Source: an uncultured Alphaproteobacteria bacterium (lineage in GTDB: Bacteria; Pseudomonadota; Alphaproteobacteria; CAAGCB01; CAG-977). From it: a stretch of 64,000 nucleotides of DNA. The position numbers and the translations under genes are program-made. This document shows, piece by piece, positions 60,982 to 64,000 of the stretch (within the stretch, counting starts at the first letter, position 1; every line of letters starts with the position of its first letter). The DNA lies in contig CAKQWA010000003.1 in NCBI GenBank assembly GCA_934277945.1, forward strand, positions 124,001 through 188,000. Direction: 5' to 3'. The notes under the pieces are model-generated. The model did no database searches. It saw only the letters and a list, made by a program, of their open reading frames with translations, and had not been told where the DNA came from.

Positions 60982-63494
60982 TGAAAGATTTATTGTACCC
61001 GTCCTGCCGTGTGGCTTTTTCTGCGTTGATTCACGATATCGGCAAGTTTGCGGAACGCGCAAAGATTGACATACCGCAGGAAATGAAAGAGGCGAACAAG
61101 CACGTTTTTTGTCCGTTTAATGCGGAAGGTCATCCCACGCACATTCACGCCGCGTATACGAGCATGGCGATCGACGCGATTGAAAAATGGCTGCCGGCGA
61201 TAAAGGGCGAAAATGTCGACACGTCGCCGTTTCAACAAATACAAGTTGACGATTCCATTATCTCGGCGGCGGCGTTTCACCATAAACCAGGGACCTATTT
61301 GCAACGGGTGATTTCTCTCGCGGATCGTCTGTCCAGCGCGTTTGAGCGTTCCGAATATGCGCAATATAACGAGCGGGAAGACAGGGAAGATTATCTGACG
61401 TCGCGTTTGATTCCGCTGTTTGACAAGATTTCGACCGACGGCAACAAACGTGAAAACCTGACGGCGTCCGATTTACTTTACAGATATCCGTTGTCGCCGC
61501 TGTCGCCCGACGCCGTGTTTCCGCAGTTGAAGCCAACGCTGACAAAACAGGACGCAACGGCGGAATACAGGGCTTTGTGGGACGCGTTCGTCGCCGATGT
61601 CCGTTTGATTCACGACCGTGAAAATTGGGATTTATGGCTGGATCATTTTGATACGCTGTATGCGATTTACACGCAGAACATTCCATCGGCGACGGCGTTC
61701 GGAACAATGCCGGACGTGCCGCTGTACGATCATTCCAAAAGCACGGCGGCGCTGGCGACGGCGTTGTGGCGTTATCATAAGGAAACGGGGACGGAAAACG
61801 CCGATGCGCTGGACAATGAAGATGAGGCGAAATTCCTTTTAATTCAGGGCGACGTGTCGGGGATTCAGGGATTTATTTTCGACGCGGGCAAAAACACGCG
61901 CAAAAACGCGTACAAAATTTTGCGCGGACGCTCGTTTATGATTTCCCTGTTCAGCGAATGCGCCGCGTTAAAGGTGTTGCAGGAATTGGGATTGCCGTCG
62001 GTGTCGCAAATTATGAACGCGGCGGGGAAATTCATCATCGTCGCGCCGAACACCGAAAACGCGCGCAAGACGGTTGAACGCGTCGGAGGCGAATTGAACG
62101 ACTGGTTTTTGGAAAAGTTCTACGGACAGGTGTCTTTGGGACTGGAAACGCAAGCCGCCGCGCAGAAAGATTTTCGTTCTAAAAATTTCAAAGAATTGCA
62201 AACGAAGATTTTTGCGGCCCTCGGCAAAGCGAAATACCGAAAGTTCGATTTGTGCCGTCATCACGCGGGCGTCGTGAGGGCTTTCGCGAACGATTACGAC
62301 AAGGCGAAAGGCGTGTGCTGTTTCGACGGAAAAATGCCCGCGCGGGAATCCGTACCGGATTCGGAGGGCGATTACGCCTGCCAAACGTGTTTGGATATTT
62401 TGAAAACGGGCGAAAAATTAACAAAGAACGCTAATCTGGTCATAGCGGAAACGCCGGTTGAAGACGGCTGGAAGTCGGACGTTTTCGGCTATTACATCGG
62501 TTGGAAAAAGACGGACGGCGTGTTGCGCCGTTGGGATATTTCCTTGCCTCAAAGCGCGAATGAGGCGCAATTCAACGGTCGTGCGCGCCGCTATATCAAC
62601 GCGTATGTGCCGCGCGATGAAGCGGGGCAAATCAAATCTTTTGAAGATTTAGCGAAAGTGAACTGCTATAAAAAAGAATATGTCAAACCCGCGCTGATGT
62701 GCATCAAGGGCGACATTGACAATTTGGGAAGCCTGTTTCAGAAAGGCTTTGGCTCGCCGACTTTCGCGACAATGGCGGGATTGAGCCGTCAACTCAACAA
62801 CTTCTTTACGGTGTTTCTGCCGTATTTGTGCAAAGAGGACGAACGCGCGAAAAACATTTACACGGTGTTTGCGGGCGGGGACGATTTTTATCTGATCGGT
62901 CCGTGGCTTGACATGGTGCGTCTTGTGCCGACATTGCGGGAAAAATTTCGTCAGTACGTCTGTTGCCGCGATGACATCACGTTTTCAATCGGTATGTGCA
63001 TGACCCGTTCGGGCGAAGACGCCGTTACGCTGTCCGATATGGCGGAGGAAGCGCTCGACAAGGCGAAAGGGTATGACGGGGGAAAGAAGAACGCGGTGAC
63101 GTGCTTCGGGCAAACGGTGTCTTTTGACGATTATAAAAATCTGATGGCAATGGAGCGCCGTTTGGACGAATTGGTGCAAAAATACGACCTGTCGATCGGA
63201 TATGTGTACAGCCTGCTGACCTTGTGCGAAATGGCGCAAAGGGCTGAAACGGCGGAAACGGCGGAAACGGCGAAAAGCCTGACGGATGCCGCGTGGCGCT
63301 CGAAACTTGTTTACAATACGGCGCGCTTTGTCGAAACATCGCGCAAGATGCAAGACGAAGACAAACAGGACGCGGCTGCCGAAATCGCCCGAGAAATCGG
63401 CGGTGCGATTTCCAATTATAAAACAGATTACAAAATAGCCTTGTTTACTTGGCTTTATCAACAGAGAGAGGGAAAAAACAATGAGTCCGTATGA
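60981..63494 (+). CDS. cas10 (csm1): Cas10/Csm1, type III-A large subunit
   Basis: An 837-aa Cas10. The N-terminal HD domain (ALIHDIGKFAERA, His18-Asp19) cuts single-stranded DNA. The polymerase (Palm) domain has the GGDD motif in VFAGGDDFYLIG near residue 633, which makes cyclic oligoadenylates; both are intact. A zinc ribbon with YACQTCLDI lies near 466. A short repeat RAETAETAETAK near residue 750 is coded by a 9-bp repeat (GCGGAAACG) and may vary. It overlaps csm2 by 14 bp. All sites needed for signalling are present. Confidence 0.96.
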   Translation: MKDLLYPSCRVAFSALIHDIGKFAERAKIDIPQEMKEANKHVFCPFNAEGHPTHIHAAYTSMAIDAIEKWLPAIKGENVDTSPFQQIQVDDSIISAAAFHHKPGTYLQRVISLADRLSSAFERSEYAQYNEREDREDYLTSRLIPLFDKISTDGNKRENLTASDLLYRYPLSPLSPDAVFPQLKPTLTKQDATAEYRALWDAFVADVRLIHDRENWDLWLDHFDTLYAIYTQNIPSATAFGTMPDVPLYDHSKSTAALATALWRYHKETGTENADALDNEDEAKFLLIQGDVSGIQGFIFDAGKNTRKNAYKILRGRSFMISLFSECAALKVLQELGLPSVSQIMNAAGKFIIVAPNTENARKTVERVGGELNDWFLEKFYGQVSLGLETQAAAQKDFRSKNFKELQTKIFAALGKAKYRKFDLCRHHAGVVRAFANDYDKAKGVCCFDGKMPARESVPDSEGDYACQTCLDILKTGEKLTKNANLVIAETPVEDGWKSDVFGYYIGWKKTDGVLRRWDISLPQSANEAQFNGRARRYINAYVPRDEAGQIKSFEDLAKVNCYKKEYVKPALMCIKGDIDNLGSLFQKGFGSPTFATMAGLSRQLNNFFTVFLPYLCKEDERAKNIYTVFAGGDDFYLIGPWLDMVRLVPTLREKFRQYVCCRDDITFSIGMCMTRSGEDAVTLSDMAEEALDKAKGYDGGKKNAVTCFGQTVSFDDYKNLMAMERRLDELVQKYDLSIGYVYSLLTLCEMAQRAETAETAETAKSLTDAAWRSKLVYNTARFVETSRKMQDEDKQDAAAEIAREIGGAISNYKTDYKIALFTWLYQQREGKNNESV

Positions 63495-63921
63495 AAATCA
63501 AAGATTGTCAGCGGGGTACAGACCGCAGAGCGCACCGGCGGCGGAAAGAAGTCTGCCTGATTTCAATTTGAGCAATCTGACAAAGGAACTGTTTGACACG
63601 ATTGCCGACAAATGCGCCCAAATTATAGCCGCTTCTTCCGTCAGCATCAATAAACCGACGCAAATCCGCCGTTTTTATGATGAACTGGTGATGTGGAACG
63701 AACGCGTCGATTCCGATGAGAAATTCACGGAGGTTCTGCCCTTTGTGTATATGATCAAATCGAAAGTCGCTTACGCCAAAGGGCGCAAAAATGTCGATGA
63801 AACGTTCCAGAAATTCATTGATAAAACAATCGGACAAATTGTCGATCGCAAAACGCTGAACAATGCCAAGTTGTTTATGGAAGCGGTGATGGGTTTTTAC
63901 AAACAGTACAAAAAAGATTAA
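63481..63921 (+). CDS. csm2: Csm2, type III-A small subunit
   Basis: A 146-aa helical protein: LTKELFDTIADKCAQIIAASS, then INKPTQIRRFYDELVMWNERV near residue 60, ending with FMEAVMGFYKQYKK. Csm2 forms the small-subunit filament of the Csm effector complex. Begins in a 14-bp overlap with cas10 and precedes csm3 by 12 bp. Confidence 0.92.
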   Translation: MSPYENQRLSAGYRPQSAPAAERSLPDFNLSNLTKELFDTIADKCAQIIAASSVSINKPTQIRRFYDELVMWNERVDSDEKFTEVLPFVYMIKSKVAYAKGRKNVDETFQKFIDKTIGQIVDRKTLNNAKLFMEAVMGFYKQYKKD

Positions 63922-63933
63922 AAGGGGCGAACC

Positions 63934-64000
63934 ATGAATTTTGAAATGAAATTGATTGAAGGAAAAATCAAGGTTGTTACGGGCTTGCACATCGGTTCGG
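63934..64000 (+). CDS. csm3: Csm3 (start only, runs off right edge)
   Basis: Only 22 codons are in the window: MNFEMKLIEGKIKVVTGLHIG, the characteristic start of the RAMP protein Csm3, which forms the backbone and cuts target RNA. AAAGGGGCG is the ribosome site. The expected order csm1-csm2-csm3 supports the call. Confidence 0.85.
   Translation, partial: MNFEMKLIEGKIKVVTGLHIGS

Noticed and set aside
63240..63280. 9-bp tandem repeat in cas10 as a phase-variation switch
   Set aside because: The unit is a multiple of three, so changes in copy number would only add or remove three residues (A-E-T) and not switch the gene off.

Overview
The window looks like a piece of an alphaproteobacterial chromosome carrying a large, partly decayed integrative conjugative element (ICE). 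The evidence is the left 15 kb, a division and cell wall (dcw) cluster in the alphaproteobacterial order mraZ-rsmH-ftsL-ftsI-murE/murF-mraY-ftsW-murG-murC-murB-ddl-ftsQ-ftsA, with murB between murC and ddl. All of it is on the minus strand, and ftsA runs off the left edge. MurE has the DNPR motif of meso-diaminopimelate ligases, so the cell is Gram-negative-like with DAP peptidoglycan. I cannot name the genus. Two oddities are a murE-murF gene fusion and the absence of murD from its usual place between mraY and ftsW. Upstream of mraZ is an array of ATGGG-type boxes at 10-11 bp spacing that looks like the MraZ operator.

From about 15.2 to 58.3 kb lies the mobile element. It starts with a tyrosine integrase that has lost its N-terminal arm-binding domain and carries a C-terminal frameshift. 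Next come two Fic proteins, a broken hypothetical gene, and a replication/primase block (AlpA-like HTH, TOPRIM primase, DUF3987, and a protein with an SSB-like C-terminal tail). A VirB/VirD4 type IV secretion system follows (virB2-3-4, 5-7, 8-9-10, 11-D4-6). It is interrupted twice by cargo: Fic plus an XRE regulator, and a DUF4143 ATPase plus a broken HNH-like gene. Both virB5 and virB6 are split by a -1 shift at a run of six A's. In virB5 that run is a perfect A-AAA-AAG slippery heptamer.

A serine recombinase and a tightly packed five-gene defence cassette come next: SNF2-type helicase, DUF4391, AlbA/Schlafen-like, and type III restriction-modification Mod and Res. The transfer-initiation region (relaxase, MobC and a predicted oriT with a TATCCTG/C nic-like site) follows. 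To the right of oriT, on the side expected to enter the recipient first, sit an ArdC-type antirestriction protein, a DUF2958-like protein and an AT-rich SF1 helicase. Two near-identical copies of a ~237 bp structured repeat lie directly upstream of the ArdC and DUF2958-like genes. This arrangement fits single-stranded-DNA promoters in a conjugative leading region and is the most interesting signal in the window.

After a tRNA-Ala(GGC) gene at 58.3 kb comes a type III-A CRISPR-Cas operon (csm): a divergent WYL regulator, a CARF-HEPN ribonuclease of the Cas02710/Csm6-like group, cas10/csm1, csm2 and the start of csm3. No CRISPR array or adaptation gene is in view; the operon runs off the right edge.
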